Assembly: GCF_030813505.1 (NCBI RefSeq)
Contig: NZ_JAUSUE010000007.1
Strand: one strand, 5' to 3'
Source: Pectinatus haikarae
GTDB lineage: Bacteria; Bacillota; Negativicutes; Selenomonadales; Selenomonadaceae
DNA: 64,000 nt
Positions within the stretch are counted from its first letter, which is position 1. Every line of letters begins with the position of its first letter. The position numbers and the translations under genes were made by a program. The notes under the pieces were generated by a model. The model was not told the DNA's origin, ran no database searches, and worked only from the letters and a program-made list of their open reading frames with translations. Shown here piece by piece: positions 9,291 to 18,023 of this stretch.

Positions 9291-10640
9291 TCAATTAAGT
9301 TTCATGACCTGTCCGCTGACAGCTTCTGCTGCTTTTTCAAGCTGCCCAAAATCATAAAGAAGCTGTAAAAGTCCATAACGATTACGCAGTTCTTTTGCGT
9401 ATAATATTGCTATTTTCAGCATATCATCTGTTATTCCTATCTGATCAGGTCTGTAGGGTTCTTCTATTTTTTTCATTCTTTGTATCGTTTCAGTGATAGA
9501 CGGCAGTTTTTTTATTAATTCCTGTATTTTTTCTTTGTTTTCAATGACTTTTTCACGCCGTTTTTTTATGTTGGCGCAATTATTTTTGCCAAACTTTTCT
9601 TCCAGCAGGATCACACCGTTTCCGGCAGGACCATATATCTCTGACATTTTTTCAGCCCAAGCTGCCTTGTCAAATTCAGGGACAGGAAAATCTTTTAGGC
9701 TGCCTGAAGACAGAATCTCTGCCGCATATCGGTATAAATGCAGAGCTACAATTGTGCCGACGCCGACCTTGGTGCCGTGCAGGATACCGTGTTCACCACG
9801 TTGCAAAAACTTCATTTCCCAATAATGCGACATGTGATGTTCACTGCCGGAGGCCGGGCGTGAATTGCCGCTGTAACTCATACCGACTCCGGCCAATACC
9901 AGAGCTTCCATGACTGATCCCATGGCATCGGCATCGCGTTGAGCAATACCTGAATCGGCGGCTTTGGCAACAGCAGTCACGGCTTCATTCATGATTTCTG
10001 CAATAAAAGGACAATAATATTCGTCATTTACAATATGTGACAGCTGCCAGTCAGTAAGGCATATATATTTGCCGAAAATATCTCCGGCACCTGCGGTTAT
10101 CATTCGCAGAGGCGCATCCTTTAAAATATCTGTATCTCCTATGATTACCTTGGGTCGGCCAACTTTTTCATAGGTGGTCTTTAAGTTATTCACGATGAGC
10201 GGTGCTACGTCGGAAGCATATCCATCCATAGAAGGCGCTGTGGCGACAATGAAATAATCTTTTCCCATTTTATGCGAGCAGAATCTGCACAAATCATTTA
10301 TTGTTCCGGAGCCTATGCCTATTATCAGATCACAATCATCGGAAACCTGTGTCATTATCCGGCCTATCGCCGTTTCATCGGGGACAAGGTCTTTGTCATC
10401 AAATATAAACTTGTCATATTCAAGATCAGCATTGTCTAATGCGGCATAAACTTTTTTGCCCGCTATTTTTTCAGTATTCACATCGGCAATGATACAGATA
10501 TGGGCATAGCTTTTTTCTTTTACATATCCGGTCAGCTTGGTTATTGCATTTTTACCAATGTCAATATGCCGTATATCACATTCGTGTGTATGTCCGCATG
10601 CGCAGTTTATCGTCCTGTTTAAGTACTTGTTCCAGTCCAT
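9291..10640 (-). CDS. AraM/EgsA-type sn-glycerol-1-phosphate (polyol phosphate) dehydrogenase
   Basis: 449 residues, similar in type to AraM/EgsA, the NAD(P)H-dependent sn-glycerol-1-phosphate dehydrogenases of the Fe/Zn alcohol dehydrogenase superfamily. Motifs: N-terminal CACGHTHECDIRHIDIG, nucleotide-binding GIGSGTINDLCRF, TAPSMDGYASDVAPL, metal ligands in GAGDIFGKYICLTDW and SEHHMSHYWEM, and HGTKVGVGT. In Bacillus subtilis araM lies in the ara operon. Here the gene lies directly after a galactitol-type PTS EIIC gene (33 bp gap), which suggests a PTS-delivered polyol phosphate, oxidised at C2, as the real substrate. That substrate change is inference. Confidence 0.85.
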   Translation of the reverse strand: MDWNKYLNRTINCACGHTHECDIRHIDIGKNAITKLTGYVKEKSYAHICIIADVNTEKIAGKKVYAALDNADLEYDKFIFDDKDLVPDETAIGRIMTQVSDDCDLIIGIGSGTINDLCRFCSHKMGKDYFIVATAPSMDGYASDVAPLIVNNLKTTYEKVGRPKVIIGDTDILKDAPLRMITAGAGDIFGKYICLTDWQLSHIVNDEYYCPFIAEIMNEAVTAVAKAADSGIAQRDADAMGSVMEALVLAGVGMSYSGNSRPASGSEHHMSHYWEMKFLQRGEHGILHGTKVGVGTIVALHLYRYAAEILSSGSLKDFPVPEFDKAAWAEKMSEIYGPAGNGVILLEEKFGKNNCANIKKRREKVIENKEKIQELIKKLPSITETIQRMKKIEEPYRPDQIGITDDMLKIAILYAKELRNRYGLLQLLYDFGQLEKAAEAVSGQVMKLN

Positions 10641-10673
10641 AGATCTGCCTCCTAAATTTTATGAGCGTATAAT

Positions 10674-12095
10674 TCAGGCAGCTTCTTCGCTGCCTTCAGC
10701 ACCGGCGTTTTTCATGGCCTGTTTTTGCAGATAATCATTGATTCTGTCATTATTTTTTCTGAACAATATCCATAAGGCAAAGTACAGAATTACAGCAGCG
10801 CCTATAAAAAGAGGGCTGGCTGTAAGGAATGCCAAAAATACGAGAGCCATCAGCGGTTTTCCTAAAATATTGAAGCTTGTTATGAGCATTGCCCCTGCAG
10901 GGATGGCAACACCGACTCCCAGAGCCATATTAGTAAACAGCGGTGCTGTGTAGGTGCATACATAAAGACCAAGACCGAACCAAATAGTCCCGGATATCAG
11001 TATTTTAGCAATATTGCCGTTATGCGTGGCTACAAGTCCCTGCACCATATAAGGCAGTGCCAGCAGATCAACCACCGGCAAGGTGCTGTTGCCGGGCAGG
11101 ATTATAGCTATTACAAGCATTATTGGGATAAGCAGCAGTCCTGAAATAAGTGTTGCCGGTTCACCATAGCCAACGGCATCATTTACGGCAATATACCATT
11201 CCCTGTTGCCGCTATTTTGCATAAATTTGCGGGCACCCTCTGTAATGGGAGCAAATGCCTGAGCAAACATACTGGCTATCTTAGGGAATATAGCCATAAC
11301 GGCACTTGTCGCTACCGCTACTTTTAAAATCTGGCCCCATGCGGCTAAGGTCAAAATATCATTTATGTTACCCAGAATACCGATGAATCCACCAAGAAAA
11401 AGCCCCAGTGTCATTGGTTCACCTAAAAATCCGAATTTTTGCTGTAAATAAACAGGGTTCAATTTGATTTTGTTGAGACCGAACATATTGTATATCGGGT
11501 CTGCAACTACCGCAAAAATACTGGCTTCGACATTATGCATGGCAATAATAGTGCAATTAGGGTATTGATAATAGGTGGACCATCTCTTAGCTACCAGTTC
11601 AGAAATCAGCAGAGAATACAGATTGAGCAGAACCATACAGGCAATGCCAAGAGTAAAGCTTCCTGTGACACCGATGACCATTGCACCCCAAACCATATAA
11701 GAATAATTATTCCATAAGTCGGAGGGCTGGAAGATTTTTGTCCATTTTATCAGAAAAAGTATCGTTTGGAGCGCTATGCCCAGTCCCAGATATATCATGC
11801 CTGCGCTGGTGGAAAAAGCAACGAGTGCGGTTGCCTGCCAGCCGACATCAAATACAGGTAAATGAACCCCCGATGAATTTACCATTTGATTTATTACGGG
11901 GGTGATGATAGGTGTAAATGAATTTAAAAGCAGCGTGAATCCCTGCAAACCGACACCTGCGTAAACCGCGGAGAGAAAAGATTTTTGTGTAGATACTTTA
12001 AATATTTTGGCAATTATAAAAATTATTACCGGCACTATTATGGCTGAACCGAATGTGTCAATAATAGACTTCATAAAAACTAATACAGCATCCAT
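10674..12095 (-). CDS. PTS galactitol-family EIIC permease
   Basis: 473 residues, highly hydrophobic with roughly ten or more membrane helices. It matches the GatC/SgcC class of PTS EIIC (MDAVLVFMKSIIDTFGSAII start, LPVFDVGWQATALVAFSTSA, NNYSYMVWGAMVIGVTGSF, YGEPATLISGLLLIP). It forms the membrane channel that passes substrate for phosphorylation by EIIB. The 14-bp gap to the EIIB gene, followed by dehydrogenases, marks one operon. Family substrates are galactitol and other alditols; the neighbouring AraM-type enzyme and AraD favour a pentitol over galactitol, because no tagatose-phosphate genes are seen. Confidence 0.92.
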   Translation of the reverse strand: MDAVLVFMKSIIDTFGSAIIVPVIIFIIAKIFKVSTQKSFLSAVYAGVGLQGFTLLLNSFTPIITPVINQMVNSSGVHLPVFDVGWQATALVAFSTSAGMIYLGLGIALQTILFLIKWTKIFQPSDLWNNYSYMVWGAMVIGVTGSFTLGIACMVLLNLYSLLISELVAKRWSTYYQYPNCTIIAMHNVEASIFAVVADPIYNMFGLNKIKLNPVYLQQKFGFLGEPMTLGLFLGGFIGILGNINDILTLAAWGQILKVAVATSAVMAIFPKIASMFAQAFAPITEGARKFMQNSGNREWYIAVNDAVGYGEPATLISGLLLIPIMLVIAIILPGNSTLPVVDLLALPYMVQGLVATHNGNIAKILISGTIWFGLGLYVCTYTAPLFTNMALGVGVAIPAGAMLITSFNILGKPLMALVFLAFLTASPLFIGAAVILYFALWILFRKNNDRINDYLQKQAMKNAGAEGSEEAA

Positions 12096-12109
12096 AATTT
12101 ATTGCTCCT

Positions 12110-12412
12110 TTATTTCTGCATATTTTCAATTGTTTTTAAAACTTCTGCTAAAAATTCATCCTCGCCTATTCCTGTCAGGCAGGCAAATGCATTTATCGCA
12201 GGTATTCCGTAATCACCGGGGGTCAGCGGACTGGTGAATGTGATTAGATCAAATCGGCCTGATTTTGCTAGGTTCAATGCTTCGGTTGGTCTTGATTCAG
12301 TTGTGGATACGATATAGCCTTTTTCCTTTAATTTTTCTTTTAATTTACCAGCTACCATAGAAGATGTAACTGTTCCGGAACCACAGACTGATAAAATACT
12401 TACTTTTTTCAT
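12110..12412 (-). CDS. PTS galactitol-type EIIB component
   Basis: 100 residues with the phospho-accepting cysteine in SVCGSGTVTSSM near residue 10, typical of GatB. It takes phosphate from EIIA and gives it to the incoming sugar on EIIC. It has a GGAGG ribosome site and lies between EIIA (141 bp upstream) and EIIC (14 bp downstream). Both length and motif match the family. Confidence 0.92.
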   Translation of the reverse strand: MKKVSILSVCGSGTVTSSMVAGKLKEKLKEKGYIVSTTESRPTEALNLAKSGRFDLITFTSPLTPGDYGIPAINAFACLTGIGEDEFLAEVLKTIENMQK

Positions 12413-12553
12413 AATAATTCCTCCAAATCATAAATTATAATATATTAATCCTGCAAGATTAAAAGCATAAGACGGGGGCTATATTATATTCAGACATATT
12501 TTTAATATTGTCTGAATGGGACAGCTTTTTATAAAGCTTTAATGTACCGTCTG

Positions 12554-13000
12554 TCAGGAGATGGCTTTGTCCATAATTTGAGCTATGCTTTCTGTTTTGT
12601 CTGCTGTTTCTATTTCTTTTAATATTTCTACGTTTTTAAAAAGATCCATTAATTTAGTGAGCAGTTCTACTTGTTTTTTGGGATCCTTTACTGCCAGCAG
12701 GAAAACGACTCTGACATCGAGTTTACGCTCAGGATCGATCATGCTGCGGAATTTTACAGGATTTTTCAGGCAGCCCACCGCTATAGCCGGCATGTTGACA
12801 TGTATAGGATCAGTATGCGGTATGGCCACACATGTATCCCCTATATTCAATCCTGTGGGAAGTGATTCTTCTCTGTGCAGCACGGCATCGATATAACTTT
12901 GCTTTACATAGTTCTTCTTTTTCATTAAACTGCCGAGTTCTTTTATGACTTCCTTGTCGGTCACAGAATCCAAATTGATTTTTATTAAATCCACATCCAT
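12554..13000 (-). CDS. PTS EIIA component, fructose/mannitol/galactitol type
   Basis: 148 residues of the PTS_EIIA_2 family. The active histidine lies in VAIPHTDPIHV near residue 62 and is phosphorylated by HPr. A FLLAVKDPKKQVELLTKLMDLF segment is also typical. It supplies phosphate to the EIIB encoded next. The 141 bp to EIIB contains a short dyad (TTCAGACA/TGTCTGAA) but no clear terminator. It is preceded by the PRD regulator gene at 35 bp, so regulator and transporter are probably co-transcribed. Confidence 0.92.
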   Translation of the reverse strand: MDVDLIKINLDSVTDKEVIKELGSLMKKKNYVKQSYIDAVLHREESLPTGLNIGDTCVAIPHTDPIHVNMPAIAVGCLKNPVKFRSMIDPERKLDVRVVFLLAVKDPKKQVELLTKLMDLFKNVEILKEIETADKTESIAQIMDKAIS

Positions 13001-13035
13001 TTTTTCATATTGCTCCTTTATTTATAAATACGGCG

Positions 13036-14955
13036 TCAAAACATACTGCTGAATTCATGCAAAAATATGTCATATGATTTATTTTTCAGCATTGACTCAA
13101 CGCCATTTTTAGATCTTATATAATCATTCAGCTTGAGGAAGATTGTTTCCCACAATTTGTTGTCGCCTTTTTTTATACTTAACAAAAACACCACTTGAAC
13201 AAGAAAATTCCCCCATTGTATAGGTTTGTTGAGAATCAGGACCGATATGAAAGAAACTTCCATATCGTTATATATAGGATGCGGAACGGCGACCATATTT
13301 CCTATGGCAGTGGAAGATATGTCCTCTCTTTCATAGACAGAGGCTCTTGTCTTTTCACTCATTAATCCTTTTTGGATGGCATTTTCGGTCAAGAAACCGA
13401 TACAATCTTCTTTACTGGCAAATTCTCTATCCGTAAAAAAATTCTGCGGCTTTAAAAATTCCTGCAAGTATGCTTTATTTATGCTTGTGTTATCGAAAAC
13501 AATTTTTTCTATTTTCGCAATGTCGTCATCCTGCAATATGTTGTTTATGGTGATTATCTTAGGGGATTTTATATTGTCTATTGGTACCGTAGTAAATATA
13601 TAATCTACCTTTTTTAAAATTTCTGTGGTAATGCTGTAGGTGGGCATGACTTCCAATATATCCAAACGGTTTTGAAAATGCTCTTTTATTTTTGCTTTTA
13701 ACAGGACTGCTATACTCAGCCCTGCCGCGCAGGCTATGATGATTTTTTTGGCAGAGCAGATCTTTTCATTTATTCCTTTTCTGCTTAACGCCGCCCCAAA
13801 GTGCAGAGCAATGTAGCCAATTTCATTTTCATTCACATCTATTTTATTTAAATTTTTGACTACTTTACTGGCTATAACGCCCATTTGAAATGCCAAGGGG
13901 TAATCATTTTTTATTGTTTCCAAGAGTTCATTGCGTATATTCATATGAAACTGGATGCGATTTATAGCTATGTTCAAATGAAGGACAAGACCGTCTATTA
14001 AATATTCATCATCAATAAAATCAATGAGGAGTTCTTGCTTGATTTTTTCCAATACAGCATATACAATTTTTTTTGCTTCCAGGTTTTCTCCGGAGGTAGC
14101 TGTGTTGAAAAATTTCTTGCTTGCCAAAAGACATTGCGTGATGTAATAAACTTCGCTATAAGCAACATCTATTGCCAGTACGGCGTATAAATATTCTAAA
14201 ATATCCTTTGCGACATTATATTCAAAGGTCTGATCAATTTTTTTCACTGTACTGATCGGATAAGAAATGCTTTTTCCGCATTGGGCTCGTGTAATTGCTA
14301 TTGCCACGTGGATACACAGGCTTGTCTTGTCTGTGTCGGGAATCTGCATTTCTCTTTCTCTCAAGACCTTGCTTATCACTTCATCAATAGAGATCATATC
14401 TGTTTCTGCAAATATTTTTTCAGCGAAGCAATCGCTTTTGTCAATATAGTCAAATATGCAGTTTCTTACCTGATTTTCATCTCCGTCTATTTGGATGCCA
14501 TCTTTTTTGTAATGCATTATTTTTATATTGTATTTGCTTAAGATTTGTTTGCATTCAATAAAATTTGATTTTAATGAGGACAGGCTTATATACATTTCAT
14601 CTGCCAGATATGTTTGCGTCACGGTCGTATCGGTGTAACTGTTGGTCAGCAGCCGGCATACAATATAATCAGCCGGTTCATGGCTGCATTTTATATTTAC
14701 TGCATTCCGGCCCAAAGTATCGTTGATAAACTTATCAGCAAAAAAAGCTTGTTCGCACACCATCATATATCCTTTACGCGGCGCAGAATTTATGAAAATT
14801 GGATATCCTTGTATCATTTTCTCCAGTATCTTCATATCAGAGCGTATAGTTCTTGAAGATACACCTAATTGACCGGAAATTACTTCTCCGCTGACACCGT
14901 CAGGATATGCTCGCAGTATTTCGAATACTTTTCTCAACCTTTTTTGCTTATCCAT
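13036..14955 (-). CDS. PRD-containing transcriptional activator of the PTS operon (MtlR/BglG family)
   Basis: 639 residues, the multi-domain MtlR/LicR plan. N-terminal HTH_11 (residues about 1-60, VSGEVISGQLGVSSRTIRSDM), a second Mga-like HTH, two PRD domains with histidines in LCIHVAIAITR, LVLHLNIAIN and IALHFGAAL, an EIIB-Gat-like domain with cysteine in IIACAAGLSIA (about 410-490), and a C-terminal EIIA-like domain with AVPHPIYND. HPr and EIIB phosphorylate such proteins to couple transcription to PTS flux. Being DNA-binding rather than RNA-binding at the N terminus, it should be an activator, not an antiterminator. ATG preceded by AAAGGAGAG. Confidence 0.92.
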   Translation of the reverse strand: MDKQKRLRKVFEILRAYPDGVSGEVISGQLGVSSRTIRSDMKILEKMIQGYPIFINSAPRKGYMMVCEQAFFADKFINDTLGRNAVNIKCSHEPADYIVCRLLTNSYTDTTVTQTYLADEMYISLSSLKSNFIECKQILSKYNIKIMHYKKDGIQIDGDENQVRNCIFDYIDKSDCFAEKIFAETDMISIDEVISKVLREREMQIPDTDKTSLCIHVAIAITRAQCGKSISYPISTVKKIDQTFEYNVAKDILEYLYAVLAIDVAYSEVYYITQCLLASKKFFNTATSGENLEAKKIVYAVLEKIKQELLIDFIDDEYLIDGLVLHLNIAINRIQFHMNIRNELLETIKNDYPLAFQMGVIASKVVKNLNKIDVNENEIGYIALHFGAALSRKGINEKICSAKKIIIACAAGLSIAVLLKAKIKEHFQNRLDILEVMPTYSITTEILKKVDYIFTTVPIDNIKSPKIITINNILQDDDIAKIEKIVFDNTSINKAYLQEFLKPQNFFTDREFASKEDCIGFLTENAIQKGLMSEKTRASVYEREDISSTAIGNMVAVPHPIYNDMEVSFISVLILNKPIQWGNFLVQVVFLLSIKKGDNKLWETIFLKLNDYIRSKNGVESMLKNKSYDIFLHEFSSMF

Positions 14956-15062
14956 TTTTTCTCTCCTTTATGAACCAATTCTAACAAATGGACATGGTTT
15001 TACATAGTTTAAGTTTTTTCCTTATAACACCTAAAATATTTAACAAAAATTCTTTATTAAAT

Positions 15063-15099
15063 AAATTTTCCGCAAAACAAAATTCATTGCGGAAAATTT
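15063..15099. repeat. 13-bp perfect inverted repeat upstream of the PTS activator gene
   Basis: AAATTTTCCGCAA is followed after 11 nt by its exact complement, about 110 bp upstream of the activator start. No U-run follows on the minus strand. It is a candidate operator for the PRD activator or a regulator of this operon. Confidence 0.5.
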
Positions 15100-15106
15100 G
15101 CCAAAA

Positions 15107-15138
15107 AAAAACCTATGCAAATTTTGCATAAGCTTTTT
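15107..15138 (-). terminator. Terminator after the lactose-type EIIA gene
   Basis: On the minus strand a TATGCA/TGCATA stem is followed by nine consecutive U, 24 bp past the EIIA stop codon. The stem is short, so efficiency may be modest. Confidence 0.6.
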
Positions 15139-15161
15139 TATAAACGCTATAATTATTTTAC

Positions 15162-15491
15162 TTATTTCTCAGACAATCTCAAATATAAATCCATTATCTC
15201 CATAGCGAATATTTTACTCATTTCCGCATTCATCATTATGTCTTCGGCATGTACAAGCAGCAGGTCAATATCTGTTTTCCCGCCATCAGCTTCAGATTGC
15301 AGCATCTGTGTATGAACATCATGAGCCTGATTGAAATATTCATCAGATTCGTTGATTTTTTCGACAGCCTTTTCAAATTCTTTCTGTTTTGCCAGCTGGA
15401 TACTCTGCAAATAGCCTGTTTTGGCACTATTGGCCATTTTTACGATTTCAAGGCATACGTTTTCATTATCCACAGTCTTTTTCTGTTTCAA
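15162..15491 (-). CDS. PTS lactose/cellobiose-type EIIA component, UUG start
   Basis: 109 residues, all-helical PTS_IIA family (LacF/ChbA). The phospho-accepting histidine is in LLLVHAEDIMMNAEM; the helical core CLEIVKMANSAKTGYLQSIQLAK has the usual spacing. The chosen start is TTG, placed five bases after GGGAGGAG; an ATG 24 codons earlier has no ribosome site and would add a non-family extension. No lactose- or cellobiose-type EIIB or EIIC is nearby, so it is an orphan that must serve partners elsewhere or have a regulatory role. Confidence 0.85.
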   Translation of the reverse strand: MKQKKTVDNENVCLEIVKMANSAKTGYLQSIQLAKQKEFEKAVEKINESDEYFNQAHDVHTQMLQSEADGGKTDIDLLLVHAEDIMMNAEMSKIFAMEIMDLYLRLSEK

Positions 15492-15687
15492 AAAAACTCC
15501 TCCCAACAAATGATTTATGTGCCATTTTCCCGGCGGTAATGTTTCTGTGAGCCATATAAACATTTTACACTTAAAAAAAGCACCTGACTTTTATTGTATA
15601 ACTTCGCCTTGAAGATTCTTTACTCCTTTGTTTTTATTCGTGGACAAAAAATAAATTGACGGATAAATTTAATATTGGTCAATCAGT

Positions 15688-17577
15688 TCAGCTGTTTTCA
15701 GCTATTTCTTCCAGATATGCCCAACGGGCAAGCAATTTATCCAATTTATCTTTCAAGCCGTCCAACTGTATATTCAGTTCTCTTATTTGCGCATAATCAG
15801 CCGCATTTGCCTGCATTTGTTTTTCTACAGCCTTTAATTCGATCTCTGTCTGTGCGATAATATTTTCGATCTGTTCATATTCGCATTTTTCTTTATAAGT
15901 GAATTTTTTTTGGACTAAAACGGGCTTCTCTTTCTTCACGAAGGCAGTTTTGTTTTCCGGCTCAAGTTTCATTTCTTTTTTTTCGTCTTCCTGCAGTTTT
16001 ATTCTTGAGTAATAAGAATATCCACCTGCATATTGCCGTAAAGAACCATCTTCTTCATATGCGAAAACTTTATCAGCAAGTCGGTCAACAAAAAAACGGT
16101 CATGGGAGACGAAAATTATCGCTCCATTGAATTTATCGATAAATGATTCTAAAATGGCCATAGTCTGCAGATCAAGATCATTTGTCGGCTCATCCAGCAA
16201 CAGCACATTGGGTGCTGTCATCAATATGCGCAGCAGATACAGCCTCCTCTTTTCTCCGCCTGACAGTCGGGCGATAGGCGTCCACTGCAAATTCCCGTCA
16301 AATAAGAATAATTCCATAAGCTGAGATGCAGTTATACGTGTGTTGTCTATAAGCGTGATATAATTAGCGGCTTGTTTTATATATTCTATGGCACGCAGAT
16401 CTTCGTCCATTTCAGTATTTTTTTGGGTAAAATAACCTATTTTTACAGTTTGTCCGATTTTTATACTGCCGGTTTGAGGAGTGAGTTTTCCGGAAATAAG
16501 ATTAAGCAGAGTGGATTTGCCGGAACCATTTGGACCTAAAATTCCGACTCGGTCACTACGCAGTATTGTGTATGAGAAATTCTTCAGTATTATATTGCCA
16601 TTTCTTTGGTAAGAAATATTGTCTAATTCGATGATTTTTCTCCCCAGACGGCTGGTTCCCAGAGCAATTTGAACTTTATCGTTCTGAGAAACAGTTTCCT
16701 GGGCATTGACTTGTTCAAAATGCTGAAGCCGTGCTTTTTGCTTGGTCGATCTGGCCTGCGCACCACGGCGTATCCATTTCAATTCATTGCGCAGGAAATT
16801 CTGTCTTTTTTGCTCAGAAGCATTTTCCCGTTCTGTCCGTGCGATTTTTTGTTCCAGAAAATCACTGTAGTTTCCCGTGTAGATATATGCGCTGCCTCTG
16901 TCAAGCTCCAGTATCTTAGAAACAGACGAATCAAGAAAATAACGATCATGAGTAATCAATATAACTGCACATTTCAGCCCCGATAAATAGGTTTCAAGCC
17001 ATTCGATAGTTTCCATGTCGAGATGATTGGTAGGTTCGTCCAATAACAGCAGATCACATGGCTGTATTAACGCAGCTGCCAGCGCAAGGCGTTTTTGCTG
17101 ACCACCCGAAAGTTCACCTGCTTTTTTAGAAAAATCAGTGATGCCGAGCTTGGTGAGAATGGCTTTGGCATCGCTTTCAAGCTGCCAGCCGTCAAGTTCA
17201 TCAATCTTTTCTGAGAAACGCACTAATTTTTGCTGCGTTTCTTCAGATGTGCTTTCCGGGGCGCAAAGAGTCATTTCATATTCACGGAGAGCCTTCATTA
17301 TATCCTGAGAACCATGAAAAGCTTCCGTAAGAACGGTGTTTTCCAAATTGAGATTTTTGTCTTGATCTAGATATTCTATACGGATGTTTTTCATGGTGAT
17401 GAAATTTCCGCTGTCTGTCTGCACAAGTTTGGCAATAGTACGCATGAGCGTGGATTTCCCTGTTCCGTTTATTCCTACTATGCCGATTTTGTCTCCCGTG
17501 TCCACAGAGAAACTGACATTTTCAAATAATATTTTTTCTCCGTAGCTTTTTGCCAAATTTTCCGCTGTTAAAATCAT
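15688..17577 (-). CDS. ABC-F family ATPase, Uup-like
   Basis: 629 residues with two ABC ATPase domains and no membrane segment, which defines ABC-F. Walker A loops are GINGTGKST (residues 35-43) and GPNGSGKST; signatures are LSGGQQKR and LSGGEKRR; both Walker B motifs end in LLLDEPTNHLD or LLLDEPTNDLD. A charged interdomain linker (residues about 240-300) and a C-terminal coiled coil (FTYKEKCEYEQIENI onward) point to the Uup/YfmR branch. These proteins bind the ribosome E site and act on stalled translation or ribosome assembly. It stands alone between the EIIA gene and tRNA-Val. Confidence 0.9.
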   Translation of the reverse strand: MILTAENLAKSYGEKILFENVSFSVDTGDKIGIVGINGTGKSTLMRTIAKLVQTDSGNFITMKNIRIEYLDQDKNLNLENTVLTEAFHGSQDIMKALREYEMTLCAPESTSEETQQKLVRFSEKIDELDGWQLESDAKAILTKLGITDFSKKAGELSGGQQKRLALAAALIQPCDLLLLDEPTNHLDMETIEWLETYLSGLKCAVILITHDRYFLDSSVSKILELDRGSAYIYTGNYSDFLEQKIARTERENASEQKRQNFLRNELKWIRRGAQARSTKQKARLQHFEQVNAQETVSQNDKVQIALGTSRLGRKIIELDNISYQRNGNIILKNFSYTILRSDRVGILGPNGSGKSTLLNLISGKLTPQTGSIKIGQTVKIGYFTQKNTEMDEDLRAIEYIKQAANYITLIDNTRITASQLMELFLFDGNLQWTPIARLSGGEKRRLYLLRILMTAPNVLLLDEPTNDLDLQTMAILESFIDKFNGAIIFVSHDRFFVDRLADKVFAYEEDGSLRQYAGGYSYYSRIKLQEDEKKEMKLEPENKTAFVKKEKPVLVQKKFTYKEKCEYEQIENIIAQTEIELKAVEKQMQANAADYAQIRELNIQLDGLKDKLDKLLARWAYLEEIAENS

Positions 17578-17694
17578 AATTAATCATCCTGCTATCTTTT
17601 TTCTTAATTATAGCATATTTCTTTTCGGTTCATGACATGAGAAGTGGGCACCGGGATGTTATGGGGATATATCGTTTATTTAACAACAAAAGCA

Positions 17695-17730
17695 ATAAAA
17701 AAAACCGTCAGAAAAATATCGCTGACGGTT
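17695..17730 (-). terminator. Terminator downstream of tRNA-Val
   Basis: AACCGTCAG stem with perfect complement, followed on the minus strand by a long U-tract; about 65 bp after the tRNA 3' end. Confidence 0.85.
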
Positions 17731-17793
17731 TGCTGCTTCATGATCATCCGGCTGAACAAAAAAAGACTCCGCAGGAGCGAAGTCATGAATTAC

Positions 17794-17870
17794 TGGTGGG
17801 GTTAACAGAATTCGAATCTGTGACCTTTACGATGTCAACGTAACACTCTAACCAACTGAGCTATAACCCC
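17794..17870 (-). tRNA. tRNA-Val (anticodon GAC)
   Basis: On the minus strand the 77 nt fold as a cloverleaf: acceptor GGGGTTA with TAACCCC, D arm GCTC/GAGT, anticodon stem TTACG/CGTAA around loop TTGACAT (anticodon GAC, read as Val GUC/GUU), and T arm ACAGA-TTCGAAT-TCTGT. The CCA end is encoded in the DNA. It is a single tRNA gene with its own terminator. Confidence 0.97.
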
Positions 17871-17944
17871 GTTAATAATTGTTGCCCTAATAATATATTA
17901 TAAATTTGTTTGTTTGTCAATCTTTTGTTTTGTCAGCATATCTG

Positions 17945-17993
17945 CTACAATTTGAGCAGTACAAATCAGATTTTTGTACTGCTCAAATTGTAG
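17945..17993. repeat. 21-bp perfect inverted repeat between tRNA-Val and alr
   Basis: Two 21-nt arms (17945-17965 and 17973-17993) are exact reverse complements around a 7-nt loop. No U-tract follows on either strand, so a simple terminator does not explain it. It lies 31 bp upstream of the alr start and 74 bp upstream of the tRNA gene on the other strand. Confidence 0.85.
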
Positions 17994-18023
17994 CTTGAAA
18001 ATATAAATGAAGAAGGGATCCTT

